Counted from the stretch's first letter, positions 18,109 to 27,812 are shown. The stretch is 64,000 nt of DNA from Vulcanimicrobiota bacterium (GCA_017307785.1 JAFKGI010000034.1:1-64000); one strand, 5' to 3'. Numbers and translations are program-made. The notes: generated from the sequence alone by a model not told the origin.

Positions 18109-18564
18109 CTATCCTGGATCATCTGAGTCCATCGGCAGTACGCGTCCCCCTGGAGCCTTCAGTAACTGGATCGCACCGGCCGCGATTTGCACCACTGCCT
18201 TGCGCTGATCGCTGGACAGGTGGACCAGCAATTCCATCAGTTCTCCCACATCCTGGTCCTGAAGCAAACGTGCTTGTGCAAGACGCAAGGGATAAAGAAT
18301 CTTCCCACCCTTTTGGTCGTAAAAGAAATCGGAGACCGGAATCCCCAATGCCTCTGCCAGTTTCCCCACGATCTCGACCGACGGGTTCCCATTGTCGTTC
18401 TCGATTCGGCTGATGAACGAAGCGGAAACCCCGGAGCGACTTTCCAGTTGCTTGATGGTCATTCCGCGAGACTTTCTTGCATAATGAAGGATCTCGCCGA
18501 AGGACCTTTTCGAGTTGGCGCTGATAGCGTTGGCTCCCCTTTCTTCCCCAAGCCCCAGTTTCAC
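18109..18564 (-). CDS. XRE-family HTH transcriptional regulator
   Basis: A 151-residue protein with a Cro/CI-type HTH at about residues 22-80 (FGEILHYARKSRGMTIKQLE, SGVSASFISRIENDNGNPSVE) and a helical C-terminal region that may dimerise or sense a ligand. The SGVSASFISRIENG-like motif is typical of SinR/HipB-like repressors. It is upstream of the NarL-type gene on the same strand and divergent from the ATP-grasp gene, with a 164-bp region between that could hold its operator. Confidence 0.88.
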   Translation of the reverse strand: MKLGLGEERGANAISANSKRSFGEILHYARKSRGMTIKQLESRSGVSASFISRIENDNGNPSVEIVGKLAEALGIPVSDFFYDQKGGKILYPLRLAQARLLQDQDVGELMELLVHLSSDQRKAVVQIAAGAIQLLKAPGGRVLPMDSDDPG

Positions 18565-18728
18565 TATAGAGCGGGAGAAACCCTGGCGAGTGTGCAGTTA
18601 GTAGTCGGCACTTCTTAGTCGCTTCTTCATAGGTGTAAAAGCGCCATAACTTAGACCTAAATCACTGATGGCAACAGCTCAGTCCATGCCCAAAGGGCTC
18701 GGCACCTTGATGAGCGAACGGCCGAGGC

Positions 18729-20186
18729 ATGGCAAAGACCTCTCTCGACTCGCCGCTCTTCGAGCGCTATCACATTCAGCAGTTTTTCGATGAAATGTTC
18801 GATGAAAAGGGCGAAGTGCGGCCGGCATACCTGCCCCTGGCCCAACGCCTGAGCCTGCTCTCGCCGGAAGAATTCGCGCGTCGCCAGGCCGCCGCCGACC
18901 TCAGCTTTCTTCGCCAGGGCATTACCTTTACGGTCTATGGCCACGACGAAGCCACCGAGAAAATCTTCCCCTATGACCTTTTGCCGCGCGTCATCTCCAA
19001 TAGCGAGTGGAGCGAGGTGGAGCGTGGACTCAAACAGCGCATCACCGCCCTCAACCTCTTCCTGGGAGACATCTACGATAAGGGGAAGATCCTCAACGAC
19101 AAGCAGGTCCCCCGAGAACTGGTCTACTCGTGCAAACATTTCCGTCGAGAGATGCGAGGCGTAAAGGTTCCTCGCGGAGTCTATGTCTCGGTGGTCGGCA
19201 GCGACCTGGTGCGCACTGACGGCGGGCGCTTCGCGGTGCTGGAAGACAATCTGCGCGTGCCCAGCGGCGTCTCCTACATGCTGACCAATCGCCAGATTAT
19301 GAAGCGCGTCTTCCCCCGATTGTTCCGCGACTACAACGTGCGCCCCATCGACCATTATGGCCAGGCGCTTCTCAGCACGCTACGCTCGCTGGCACCTCAC
19401 GACCGACCCGACCCCACCGTGGTCCTGATCACGCCCGGCGTCTACAACTCGGCCTATTTCGAACACGCCTTCCTGGCTCGCACCATGGGCATTCAGCTGG
19501 TCGAGGGTCGCGATCTGGTGGTCCACGACAACCTCGTCTATATGAAAACCACCTCGGGACTGAAGCGAGTGGACGTCATTTACCGGCGCATCGACGACGA
19601 CTTCCTGGACGCTCTCGCTTTCCGGCCCGACTCGATGCTGGGGGTGGCCGGCCTGTTCAACGCTTACCGCCACGGCAACGTCACCCTGGCCAACGCGATC
19701 GGCACCGGCGTGGCCGACGACAAAGCCATCTACGCCTACGTCCCGCAGATGATCAAATACTACCTGGATGAAGACCCCATCCTCGACAATGTCGAGACCT
19801 TCTTGGGCTGGGAACCGCAGCAATGTCAGTACATTCTCGACAATCTCGATAAGTTGGTGGTCAAGGCCGTAGGCGAGAGTGGCGGCTATGGAATGCTCAT
19901 CGGCCCTCATAGCACGGCTTCCCAGCGCGCGGAATTCGCCGAAAAGGTCAAAGCCAACCCGCGCAATTACATTGGTCAGCCCACCCTGAAGTTGTCCTGC
20001 GCCCCCTGCTTTACCGAAGGACGGGTAGAGCCTCGCCACGTCGACCTCAGACCCTACATCCTCAACGGCCGCGAAATGACTATCGTCCCCGGTGGTCTCT
20101 CGCGCGTTGCCCTGCAACGCGGTTCGCTGGTGGTCAACTCATCCCAAGGTGGCGGCAGCAAAGACACCTGGGTTCTGCACGATTAG
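18729..20186 (+). CDS. Circularly permuted type 2 ATP-grasp protein
   Basis: A 485-residue protein of the circularly permuted ATP-grasp family (formerly DUF404/DUF407). Recognisable segments are ITFTVYGHDE near residue 60, the long RIDDDFLDALAFRPDS, ANAIGTGVADDKAIYAYVP and LVVKAVGESGGYGMLIGP (nucleotide-binding lid). These enzymes are predicted peptide ligases that work with an alpha-E domain partner, present 9 bp downstream. The usual third partner, a transglutaminase-like peptidase, is absent here. ATG 18729 gives the family N-terminus. Confidence 0.93.
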   Translation: MAKTSLDSPLFERYHIQQFFDEMFDEKGEVRPAYLPLAQRLSLLSPEEFARRQAAADLSFLRQGITFTVYGHDEATEKIFPYDLLPRVISNSEWSEVERGLKQRITALNLFLGDIYDKGKILNDKQVPRELVYSCKHFRREMRGVKVPRGVYVSVVGSDLVRTDGGRFAVLEDNLRVPSGVSYMLTNRQIMKRVFPRLFRDYNVRPIDHYGQALLSTLRSLAPHDRPDPTVVLITPGVYNSAYFEHAFLARTMGIQLVEGRDLVVHDNLVYMKTTSGLKRVDVIYRRIDDDFLDALAFRPDSMLGVAGLFNAYRHGNVTLANAIGTGVADDKAIYAYVPQMIKYYLDEDPILDNVETFLGWEPQQCQYILDNLDKLVVKAVGESGGYGMLIGPHSTASQRAEFAEKVKANPRNYIGQPTLKLSCAPCFTEGRVEPRHVDLRPYILNGREMTIVPGGLSRVALQRGSLVVNSSQGGGSKDTWVLHD

Positions 20187-20195
20187 GAGCTACTG

Positions 20196-21134
20196 ATGTT
20201 ATCGAGAGTCGCTGAAAGTCTTTACTGGATGAGTCGCTACCTGGAGCGGGCGGAAAACACGGCCCGCCTCCTGGACGTGCACCTGAACTTGAACATGGAG
20301 CTGACCCCGACGGCCGGGCAACGCCGTTACGAGGACGTGCTGGCGGCCCTGCAGGTCAACTTTTTCGAGGGTCAGATTCCCTCTGCCACCGACTTGACCC
20401 TGGACAGTTTGCTGGGCGAGTCGATCTCCAACTGCATCGGAGCGGCCCGCGAAAACGCTCGCCAGATCCGCGAACAGATTAGCTCGGAAATGTTCGAGCA
20501 GATCAACAAACTCTACCTCTACATTCGCTCCCGGCCCACCCAGGATCGTTTCGCCATCGAGCCCAACTTCGTCTTCGGACGAGTCAAGGACGGCGTTCAT
20601 CTCTTCGCCGGCATCACCGACTCGACCATGACCCATGGCCAGGGCTGGCAGTGGATTCGGGCCGGACGCTATCTGGAAAGAGCCAACCTCATCGTCGGCC
20701 TGCTGCTGAATCACTTGCGTCATCTCCTCGACGAAAATGAAAGCGACCCGCAACACTACTCCGAGCTTTTGGGATTGCTGAAAAGCTGCACCGCCTGGGA
20801 GGCTTACTGCAAGGTCAACGGCGCCGAACTGACCAACCTCCAGGTGGCCGAATTCCTCTTGCTCAGTCGCGAATTCCCCCACTCGCTGGCCTTCTCGGTA
20901 GCCGAAACGGCCAAGTCGCTCGAAGCCCTGGCCCAGACCACGGGCATGACGGCTCAGGTTCAACTGGAATCGAAAGTCGGGCGCCTGCTGGCCCAGTTGC
21001 GCTACACCTCGATCCACGAGCTTTTTGAGCAGTCTCCCATCGAGTTCTTCCACCAGGTCCGCGAAGACATGGCCAGCGTGAACAACCGCCTCTATCAGGT
21101 CTACTTCAGCCAGTCTTTTGCACGCACTCTATAG
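20196..21134 (+). CDS. Alpha-E domain protein
   Basis: A 312-residue all-helical protein (formerly DUF403) beginning MLSRVAESLYWMSRYLERAENTARLLDV, the family signature; a second copy of the pattern (WQWIRAGRYLERANLIVGLL) occurs near residue 155. It partners the ATP-grasp protein upstream in a predicted peptide-modifying system. AGGAG precedes ATG 20196. Confidence 0.93.
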   Translation: MLSRVAESLYWMSRYLERAENTARLLDVHLNLNMELTPTAGQRRYEDVLAALQVNFFEGQIPSATDLTLDSLLGESISNCIGAARENARQIREQISSEMFEQINKLYLYIRSRPTQDRFAIEPNFVFGRVKDGVHLFAGITDSTMTHGQGWQWIRAGRYLERANLIVGLLLNHLRHLLDENESDPQHYSELLGLLKSCTAWEAYCKVNGAELTNLQVAEFLLLSREFPHSLAFSVAETAKSLEALAQTTGMTAQVQLESKVGRLLAQLRYTSIHELFEQSPIEFFHQVREDMASVNNRLYQVYFSQSFARTL

Positions 21135-21226
21135 GGTCGAATTCTTTCGCTCATTAGCAGGACAGCAATGGGTGGAACGGAAACCCATGAACACCATGTG
21201 CATGTCCACGCTGTCGGCAGGACAAG

Positions 21227-23104
21227 ATGTCTAAGGCTCTGCTCCTTGGGCTGTGGTTGCACTGTTCCATCAGCCTTTTCATCCTCTTGCTCGGGGTCGT
21301 TCGGCTGTTGCCCTACAGTCCCCCTATGGCCATCGCCGCCCTGGTGCTGGCCCTCGTCCTTTTTGGGGTCATCTTTCGTTACTCGCTACCGGCCTTTGCT
21401 AAAAGCGGCGCACGCAAAGAGTTTGTCGTCTTCGAATCCATCGCCAGCGCCTGTATCGCCAATTATGTAGGATTCCTGGCCGTCGCCGGATTTGCTAAAA
21501 AGTTCGACCTTTCACCGGATTGGTTGCCCACCGCTCTGGGAATCGGCGCCATCGTGGGTCTGCTCCCCTGGGCCCAAACGCAACTGAAGCTGCAGCGCAT
21601 GACCCGGGAAGAGCGCAATCATCTGGCCTCGGTCACCGAATCCAAGCGACTCTTAGAGTTGGACGCCCCCAAGGATGCGGAAGACAAGCTGAAAGAATCA
21701 CTGCTCCAGGCCGAAGTGATCTTCGGTGGCAACCATCTACACCCGGCCCAGGCCGCCATCGACCTCGGCCGCTACTATGTCGAAACCTCTCAGCGCCAGC
21801 GAGCCGCCGCCATGTTTTCCCGAGCCCTGAGCATCCGTGAAAAACTGCTTGGCGAGGACGACGTGCGGGTCAGCAGCACCCTGATGGACTGGGTCAATGC
21901 CGACGATGAAATGGAGCCGGCCCAAGCAGTGGCCCAGATGCGCAAGGCCCTGCTGATCCTGGAACGTCAGCTGGGTGCTTACGCCCCGGCGGTAGCTCTG
22001 GCTTACGAGCGCGTCGGTGATCTGCAGCAGCGCCAGAACCACGCTCAGGAAGCCGAGAACGCCTTGCGAAGAAGCCTGAGCATTCTGAAGAAGGCCGAAA
22101 CCCAGAGCACCCGCGACCTCTTTCGCGTCGGCCTGAAACTCAGCCGCATTTACCTGGAACTCAACCGCCCCAAGGATTCTCAGGAAACCCTGAGCGGCCT
22201 GGAATCCGCTGTTTCCAATCAAAAGGCCGAAATGCAGCTGGAATACCTGATGATCCAGATGTCCACCCTGGGGGAACTCAACGAACAGCAGGCTTCTCAG
22301 GACCGCGCCTGGGAAGCGCTGCAACTGCTGCAGCGCGAGTTGGGCCCGTCCACCACGGAGTTCAAGGCTATCTGGGAAGGGTGCCTGGACCGCCTCACAG
22401 AGCCGTTCCTGGACCCGGAAGCACGCACCGTTTACACCGCCACCTTCGGCGGTGACTCTTATTCGATTCGCCAGATCCTGCAGAACCATCCCGAATGGAT
22501 CCACGTCAAGGATGCCAGCGGTTGGAACCTGCTGCAGTGGTCCTGCTTCTTCGGTCACGAGCGCATGGTGGAAGCTTTTCTAGCTCAGGGAGCCTCCGTT
22601 GACGAAATCACCGACGAATGGCCGCCCCTTCACATCGCCTGTCGCTGGGCCCACCGTCGCCTGATCGCCTTGTTGGCCAACAAAGCTCAGACGCAAAATC
22701 AGCTGACCAAGGAAGGCTGGCATCCTCTCCACCGCTGTGCCCAGAATGGCGATAGCCGGTTGATGGAACTGCTCACCGCCAAAGACCTCGAGATCGATGC
22801 CGTCAACGACCGTGGCGACACTCCCCTGCTGCTGGCCTGCCGCCTGGGTCATTACTTGATGGCGGTCGGCCTGGTGGCCCGTGGCGCGGACGTCAACAAA
22901 GTCAGCGGAATGTCGGGACGCTCCCCCCTGCACGAAGCGGCCTACGTAGGCCACCGCGCCATTGCCGAATGCCTGATCCATAACGGCGGCAAACTCGACG
23001 CCCGCGACCGGGCCGGACTGACGCCCGCCGAACTGGCCGCCCAGGCCGAGAAAGAAACGGTCGTCAAGCTGATCCAGAGCCTGGCAAAGGGGCAAAAAGC
23101 CTGA
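21227..23104 (+). CDS. Membrane protein with TPR and ankyrin repeats
   Basis: A 625-residue fusion. Residues 1-120 hold about four transmembrane helices. About 130-390 is a TPR-like helical array resembling kinesin-light-chain repeats (AAMFSRALSIREKLLGEDDVRV). About 400-610 contains five or six ankyrin repeats (GWNLLQWSCFFGHERMVEAFLAQGA, DTPLLLACRLGHYLMAVGLVARGADVN). It looks like a membrane-tethered protein interaction platform. It starts a compact three-gene operon: its TGA overlaps the next ATG, and the third gene is the pseudo-PilT. AGGAC precedes ATG 21227. Confidence 0.85.
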   Translation: MSKALLLGLWLHCSISLFILLLGVVRLLPYSPPMAIAALVLALVLFGVIFRYSLPAFAKSGARKEFVVFESIASACIANYVGFLAVAGFAKKFDLSPDWLPTALGIGAIVGLLPWAQTQLKLQRMTREERNHLASVTESKRLLELDAPKDAEDKLKESLLQAEVIFGGNHLHPAQAAIDLGRYYVETSQRQRAAAMFSRALSIREKLLGEDDVRVSSTLMDWVNADDEMEPAQAVAQMRKALLILERQLGAYAPAVALAYERVGDLQQRQNHAQEAENALRRSLSILKKAETQSTRDLFRVGLKLSRIYLELNRPKDSQETLSGLESAVSNQKAEMQLEYLMIQMSTLGELNEQQASQDRAWEALQLLQRELGPSTTEFKAIWEGCLDRLTEPFLDPEARTVYTATFGGDSYSIRQILQNHPEWIHVKDASGWNLLQWSCFFGHERMVEAFLAQGASVDEITDEWPPLHIACRWAHRRLIALLANKAQTQNQLTKEGWHPLHRCAQNGDSRLMELLTAKDLEIDAVNDRGDTPLLLACRLGHYLMAVGLVARGADVNKVSGMSGRSPLHEAAYVGHRAIAECLIHNGGKLDARDRAGLTPAELAAQAEKETVVKLIQSLAKGQKA

Positions 23105-23421
23105 TGGACGTCAGCGAAAGACAGGCCGCGCTCAACACGCAAATCCGTTTTCATAACTACAGCGCCGCCCTACCCCTGGCCTACGCCCTGCGGCTCGAAC
23201 TTCAATTGATGAACAAGCGCAGCGAGCGCCAAACGGAACAGTTAGAACGAGTGGAGTTGACCATTCGTCAGTTGGAACGGCTGAGTGAGCCCTTCTACAC
23301 AAGGGCAACCCGTTGGTTGTGGGACCGATTCGTGGAAAAATCCAACGAAGAACCATTGCCACCCATTTACGAGGAGGCTGAGTCACCACTCACGGTCAGC
23401 CACGACAAGGAGGATACGTGA
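23104..23421 (+). CDS. Small helical protein in pseudo-PilT operon
   Basis: A 105-residue charged helical protein with no recognised domain; a coiled-coil-like stretch lies at about 35-65 (LMNKRSERQTEQLERVELTIRQ). It begins at TGATG with the TPR-ankyrin gene and ends in GTGA with the pseudo-PilT gene, so all three are translationally coupled. A link between the membrane scaffold and the PilT-like protein is plausible but inferred from position only. Confidence 0.75.
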   Translation: MDVSERQAALNTQIRFHNYSAALPLAYALRLELQLMNKRSERQTEQLERVELTIRQLERLSEPFYTRATRWLWDRFVEKSNEEPLPPIYEEAESPLTVSHDKEDT

Positions 23422-25160
23422 GCGATCGACTGGAGGAACTCGGCGTTCCACCCAAGCTGCTGGCGGCCATTCGCAATGAAGTTCGCAGCAATATCGAGCA
23501 GCAACTCAATGACCTTTGGATGGTCGTTCACTCCATCAAAGATGCCAGCGGCAAGGCCGCTCCCGGCGACGGAGAAGCGCCGGTGGATTCGGCTGCCCTG
23601 GACGAGTTGAAAGATGGACTGAGCAAGGTTCGGGAGAATCTTCAGTCCGTTCAAAGCCACTTTGAGGAGGTGCAGGGAGAGCTCAGCAAACGCGTGCGCG
23701 GCCTGAACAAGCGCACCCGTAAGCTGGCCGCCGTTCCCGCCACCAGCGCGGAAATGCCCGGACTCGACCGGCTTCAGGCCATCCAGGACAAGCTGGAGCG
23801 GCTGGAGCGCGAAACCGGTCAACTGGGGGCGGCCGCCGCCCTCTTTGAAAGTCGCCTCGTCGACCAGGAGAACCGCTTACTGCGCCGCCTCGACGACAGC
23901 GAGTCCCGCCTGGCTCGCGGCTCGGCCGCGGCTGCCCGCAGCGGCGGAGGTTCGGATGCCCAGGATGAGCTATCCAACGACTATTTGCTTTCCCTGTCGG
24001 GCACGGTCGACTTCAGCCTGGCCGACCTGGCCAAAGTACCGATTCGTCATAACGCCAGCGATCTGATCATTCGTCCTAACAGCCTGCCCTACACCTATCT
24101 CGAGGACGAGCTCATTCCCATCGGCCAACAACTGCTGACGGCCACAGACTCCTATCGAGTGATCATGCTATCCCTGACGCTCAACGAGCGCAAGCAGCTG
24201 CTGAAGGAACGCACTTTCAGCAAACTGGTCGAATACCACAGCGCCCGTTTCTTGCTCAACGCCTACTTTGAGCGAGGCGAGCTGGGCGCTTACGTGCGAC
24301 GCCTCACTCCCCCACCGATTGCCCTGGAGCAACTGGACTTGCCGCGAGCGCTGGAGGTCTCTCTTCTGGAAGATCGCGGACTGATTCTACTGTGCGGCGG
24401 CGCCATGGGAATGCTGCGCGGAGTAGCCTATGCCTTGCTCCAGCCCATCAATCGTCAGCGCCGAGCCCGCATCTTCACCCTGGAAGATGCCGTCAGCTAC
24501 GAATTGCCCGAAGAACAAAGCCTCGTCAGTCAACTACAGCGCGGCATCGACATCAATCATGCCGGCGACCTGCTGCGCCTCAAGCCCGACGTGCTCATGC
24601 TGCAGCGCGTCGCCAGTGGAGACGAGTTACAGGTAGCTCTCAGTTTTGCCTCCGAGAAAACCCTGGTCATCGCCTGCTGCCCCGGCGCCGGCGTGGTCAG
24701 CTGCGTCCAGCACCTGCTGGAACTGACGGCCCCGGAGCACCGCGGCAGCATCCTCGGACAACTGAGCGCCTCTCTGCGCTCCATCCTCTGCTATCGCGAA
24801 CCCCAAGCCAACGAATATCTCCTCAACACCGCCAAAGTTCGCCCCTGGCTGGAACGGGGAGACATGGCCGCACTCCAAACCGCGGTGGAAACCAGCCAGC
24901 CGGGCAAAGCCAGAACGGCGGCTCCGCCCGCGGCCAAGGAGCCGGAAGGTTCGCCTTTGCCGCCCCCCTCCACCGAATCCCTGAGCCCTCTTCGGGCCGG
25001 CCTCACGCCCCCGCCCGAAATGGATGTGGAAGAAGAAGAAGCCGCTCCCGCCCCTCCCGCACCATCGCCCAAGCCGGCTGGCAAGCTGTTGCCTCCCCCC
25101 ACCGATCCTCCCGAGGAAAAGTCGGGGGGCGACGAGGAGACCCTGCTCGGCTGGCTCTAG
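23418..25160 (+). CDS. PilT-like protein with lost ATPase motifs (pseudo-PilT)
   Basis: A 580-residue protein. Residues 1-170 are coiled coil, 195-490 align with PilT, and 495-580 are a Pro/Glu-rich tail. The PilT N-domain signature is clear (RHNASDLIIRPN near 210; compare NYNASDLHIKAN in the intact PilT at 7626), as are ARFLLNAYFERG and RRARIFTLEDAVSYELPEE. The Walker A position reads CGGAMGMLR (326-334), Walker B DVLMLQRVASGD and the His box SEKTLVIACCPG, so ATP binding and hydrolysis are very unlikely. The start is GTG 23418 (4-bp overlap). Probably a regulatory or structural partner of an active PilT. Confidence 0.82.
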   Translation: MSDRLEELGVPPKLLAAIRNEVRSNIEQQLNDLWMVVHSIKDASGKAAPGDGEAPVDSAALDELKDGLSKVRENLQSVQSHFEEVQGELSKRVRGLNKRTRKLAAVPATSAEMPGLDRLQAIQDKLERLERETGQLGAAAALFESRLVDQENRLLRRLDDSESRLARGSAAAARSGGGSDAQDELSNDYLLSLSGTVDFSLADLAKVPIRHNASDLIIRPNSLPYTYLEDELIPIGQQLLTATDSYRVIMLSLTLNERKQLLKERTFSKLVEYHSARFLLNAYFERGELGAYVRRLTPPPIALEQLDLPRALEVSLLEDRGLILLCGGAMGMLRGVAYALLQPINRQRRARIFTLEDAVSYELPEEQSLVSQLQRGIDINHAGDLLRLKPDVLMLQRVASGDELQVALSFASEKTLVIACCPGAGVVSCVQHLLELTAPEHRGSILGQLSASLRSILCYREPQANEYLLNTAKVRPWLERGDMAALQTAVETSQPGKARTAAPPAAKEPEGSPLPPPSTESLSPLRAGLTPPPEMDVEEEEAAPAPPAPSPKPAGKLLPPPTDPPEEKSGGDEETLLGWL

Positions 25161-25174
25161 TTCGCTAACGGAAC

Positions 25175-25187
25175 ACCAACAGTTGGT
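25175..25187. promoter_or_regulatory. Palindrome upstream of clpB
   Basis: ACCAAC-A-GTTGGT is a perfect 6-bp inverted repeat in the 90-bp leader before clpB, just after a GTTC-N7-GAAC (25160-25174). It may be an operator of a stress regulator. It does not match the CIRCE element, and no clear promoter boxes were found. Confidence 0.3.
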
Positions 25188-25250
25188 TGACGGTTTTCTA
25201 CCTTTGTGGAGTGCAGACTGGGTGCAACAACTGACTGGAGGTAGTACCGA

Positions 25251-27809
25251 ATGGTAACCGACAAACTCACTCAAAAAGCCCAGGAGGCCGTGCAAGCGGC
25301 CGCTCAACTCGCGCAACGCTCCGGCCACGCGCAACTGCAGCCGGTCCACCTGTTCGCCACCCTCCTGGCCGACCAGGGCGGGCTGGTGGCCACTCTGCTG
25401 TCCGAGCAAGGCCTGGACCTCAAAGCACTGCTCAAACAGACGGAGGAGGCACTCAAAGCTCAGCCTCGCCTGTCCCAACCGAGCGCCGTCTATGCTGGCC
25501 AGGAATTTACTCGACTGCTGGAGCGCGCCGACTCGGAGCGCGAGAGCATGAAAGACGAATTCGTCAGCCTCGAGCATCTTCTGCTGGCCTTCCTCAAGGC
25601 CAAACCAGAGGGTGACTGGCTGTCCCAGCGCGGCCTCAAGCGCGACGCTCTACTATCCGCCATCGCTGAACTGCGGGGTGGACAGCGCGTCACCGACGCT
25701 CACGCGGAAGACAAGTACCAGGCCCTGCAGAAATACGGCCGCGATCTGACCGAACTGGCCCGTAGCGGCAAACTGGACCCGGTGGTGGGGCGCGACGAAG
25801 AAATTCGTCGCTGCGTGCAGATTCTGTCCCGTCGTCGCAAGAACAACCCTGTGTTGATCGGCGACCCGGGAGTGGGTAAAACCGCCATCGTGGAAGGTTT
25901 GGCTCAGCGCATCGTGGCTGGCGACGTGCCCGAAAGCCTGAAAAACCGCATCATCTACTCGCTGGACATGGGTCAGCTGCTGGCTGGAGCCAAATACCGC
26001 GGCGAGTTCGAAGAGCGGCTCCAGGCGGTGCTGGCCCAAATCCAGCAGGCGCAGGGAAAAATCTTGTGCTTCATCGACGAGCTGCACACCCTGGTAGGCG
26101 CAGGCAAAAGCGACGGCGCGATGGACGCCGCCAATTTGCTCAAACCCGCCCTGGCTCGCGGCGAGTTGCGCTGCATCGGGGCCACCACCCTGGACGAGTA
26201 TCGCCAGCACATCGAAAAAGATGCGGCGCTGGAGCGACGCTTCCAACCGGTCTTTGTCGGCGAGCCGAGCGTCGAGGCGACCCTCAGCATCCTGCGCGGA
26301 TTGCGCGAGAAGTATGAGGTGCACCACGGCGTGCGCATCACCGATGCCGCACTGGTGGCGGCCGCCCGACTTTCAGACCGCTACATCAGCGATCGCTTCC
26401 TGCCCGACAAGGCCATCGACCTGGTCGACGAAGCGGCCGCCTCGTTGCGCATCGAAATCGACTCCCTGCCCTCGGCCCTCGATTCCCTGGAACGCCAGGC
26501 TCGCCAGCTGAAGGTGGAAAAACAGGCTCTCGAGATGGAAAGCGACGCGCTTTCCAAGCAACGGTTGTCCGACCTGGACGGCGAGTTGAAAGCCATCGAA
26601 GAGCGCCTCACCCAGGAGCAGGTGGTCTGGAAGGCCGAGCGGGAGCGCATCGGTATCATCCGGGCTCTGAAGCGCCAATTTGACGCTCTGGGAGCTCAAG
26701 AGCAGGAAGCCGAACGTCTCGGCGACCTGGCTCAACTGGCCGAGATCCGCTATGGCAAAAAGCACCAGCTGCAAAAGCAACTGGAAGCGGCCGAAGCGGC
26801 TCTGGAAGCGGACCCTCCCAAGTTCTTGCGCGAGCAGGTCGAGGAAGAGGATATCGCCCAGGTCATCTCGCGCTGGACGGGTATTCCGACCGCCAAGCTA
26901 CTGCAAGGAGAACGACGCCGGCTGCTCGAGTTGGAGCGCCAGTTGGAGCAGCGGGTGGTGGCCCAGCATGCCGCCGTGGAGGCGGTGGCCGAAGCGGTTC
27001 GCCGCAGTCGGGCCGGGCTTTCCGACCCGAATCGGCCGCTGGGAAGCTTCCTCTTCCTGGGGCCGACCGGTGTGGGCAAGACAGAGCTGGCCAAGGCTCT
27101 GGCCGAATTGCTCTTTGACGACGAAAAAGCGTTGGTGCGCATCGACATGAGCGAGTATTCCGAGAAGCACTCGGTGTCTCGTCTGGTGGGTGCGCCTCCC
27201 GGATACGTCGGCTACGAGCAGGGCGGGCAGTTGACCGAGGCGGTGCGGCGCCGTCCCTACTCCGTGATTCTGCTGGACGAGATGGAAAAGGCTCACCCGG
27301 AAGTCTATCAGGTGCTTTTGCAGTTGCTGGACGACGGACGCCTGACCGACGGCCAGGGCAAAACGGTGGACTTCCGCCAGACGCTGGTGATTATGACCAG
27401 CAATCTGGGCGGACAGGCCTTGTTACGAGCCGGCCAGGATCTCCCGGCGGAGGTGGAGCAAGCTTTGCGCGCTCATTTCCGCCCCGAGTTTCTGAACCGA
27501 ATCGATGACATCGTCACCTTCCAACCGCTACAGCCGAGTGCACTGCAGCAAATCGTGGAAATTCAGCTGAAGCGGCTGCGGGCTCGACTCAAACCGATTC
27601 GCATCAAGCTGGAGGTCAATCCCCAGGCTCTGGCCTGGCTGGCCGAGCGCGGTTGGGATCCGGAGTACGGCGCTCGTCCGCTCAAGCGGACTCTGCAACG
27701 GCAACTGGAGAATCCGCTCTCCAAGCTGCTGTTGGAAGGCAACGTACAGCCCGGCTCGGTAATCGAAGCCGGCGTGGAAGAGGACCGCATAGCGCTCCGG
27801 GTCCTGTAA
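25251..27809 (+). CDS. clpB: ClpB disaggregase chaperone
   Basis: ClpB is a hexameric AAA+ chaperone that extracts proteins from aggregates with DnaK. The 852-residue protein has the Clp N repeat domain (1-145), AAA1 with GDPGVGKTA near residue 203, the coiled-coil middle domain (about 400-525, which distinguishes ClpB from ClpA/C), AAA2 with GPTGVGKTE near 604, and a C-terminal D2-small domain. GGAGG lies 9 bp before ATG 25251. It ends in a strong terminator. Length and motifs are normal. Confidence 0.97.
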   Translation: MVTDKLTQKAQEAVQAAAQLAQRSGHAQLQPVHLFATLLADQGGLVATLLSEQGLDLKALLKQTEEALKAQPRLSQPSAVYAGQEFTRLLERADSERESMKDEFVSLEHLLLAFLKAKPEGDWLSQRGLKRDALLSAIAELRGGQRVTDAHAEDKYQALQKYGRDLTELARSGKLDPVVGRDEEIRRCVQILSRRRKNNPVLIGDPGVGKTAIVEGLAQRIVAGDVPESLKNRIIYSLDMGQLLAGAKYRGEFEERLQAVLAQIQQAQGKILCFIDELHTLVGAGKSDGAMDAANLLKPALARGELRCIGATTLDEYRQHIEKDAALERRFQPVFVGEPSVEATLSILRGLREKYEVHHGVRITDAALVAAARLSDRYISDRFLPDKAIDLVDEAAASLRIEIDSLPSALDSLERQARQLKVEKQALEMESDALSKQRLSDLDGELKAIEERLTQEQVVWKAERERIGIIRALKRQFDALGAQEQEAERLGDLAQLAEIRYGKKHQLQKQLEAAEAALEADPPKFLREQVEEEDIAQVISRWTGIPTAKLLQGERRRLLELERQLEQRVVAQHAAVEAVAEAVRRSRAGLSDPNRPLGSFLFLGPTGVGKTELAKALAELLFDDEKALVRIDMSEYSEKHSVSRLVGAPPGYVGYEQGGQLTEAVRRRPYSVILLDEMEKAHPEVYQVLLQLLDDGRLTDGQGKTVDFRQTLVIMTSNLGGQALLRAGQDLPAEVEQALRAHFRPEFLNRIDDIVTFQPLQPSALQQIVEIQLKRLRARLKPIRIKLEVNPQALAWLAERGWDPEYGARPLKRTLQRQLENPLSKLLLEGNVQPGSVIEAGVEEDRIALRVL

Positions 27810-27812
27810 AAC

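Noticed and set aside
21168..21230. His-rich open frame MGGTETHEHHVHVHAVG just before the TPR-ankyrin gene
   Set aside because: It continues only as an out-of-frame shadow of the TPR-ankyrin gene and has no convincing ribosome-binding site.
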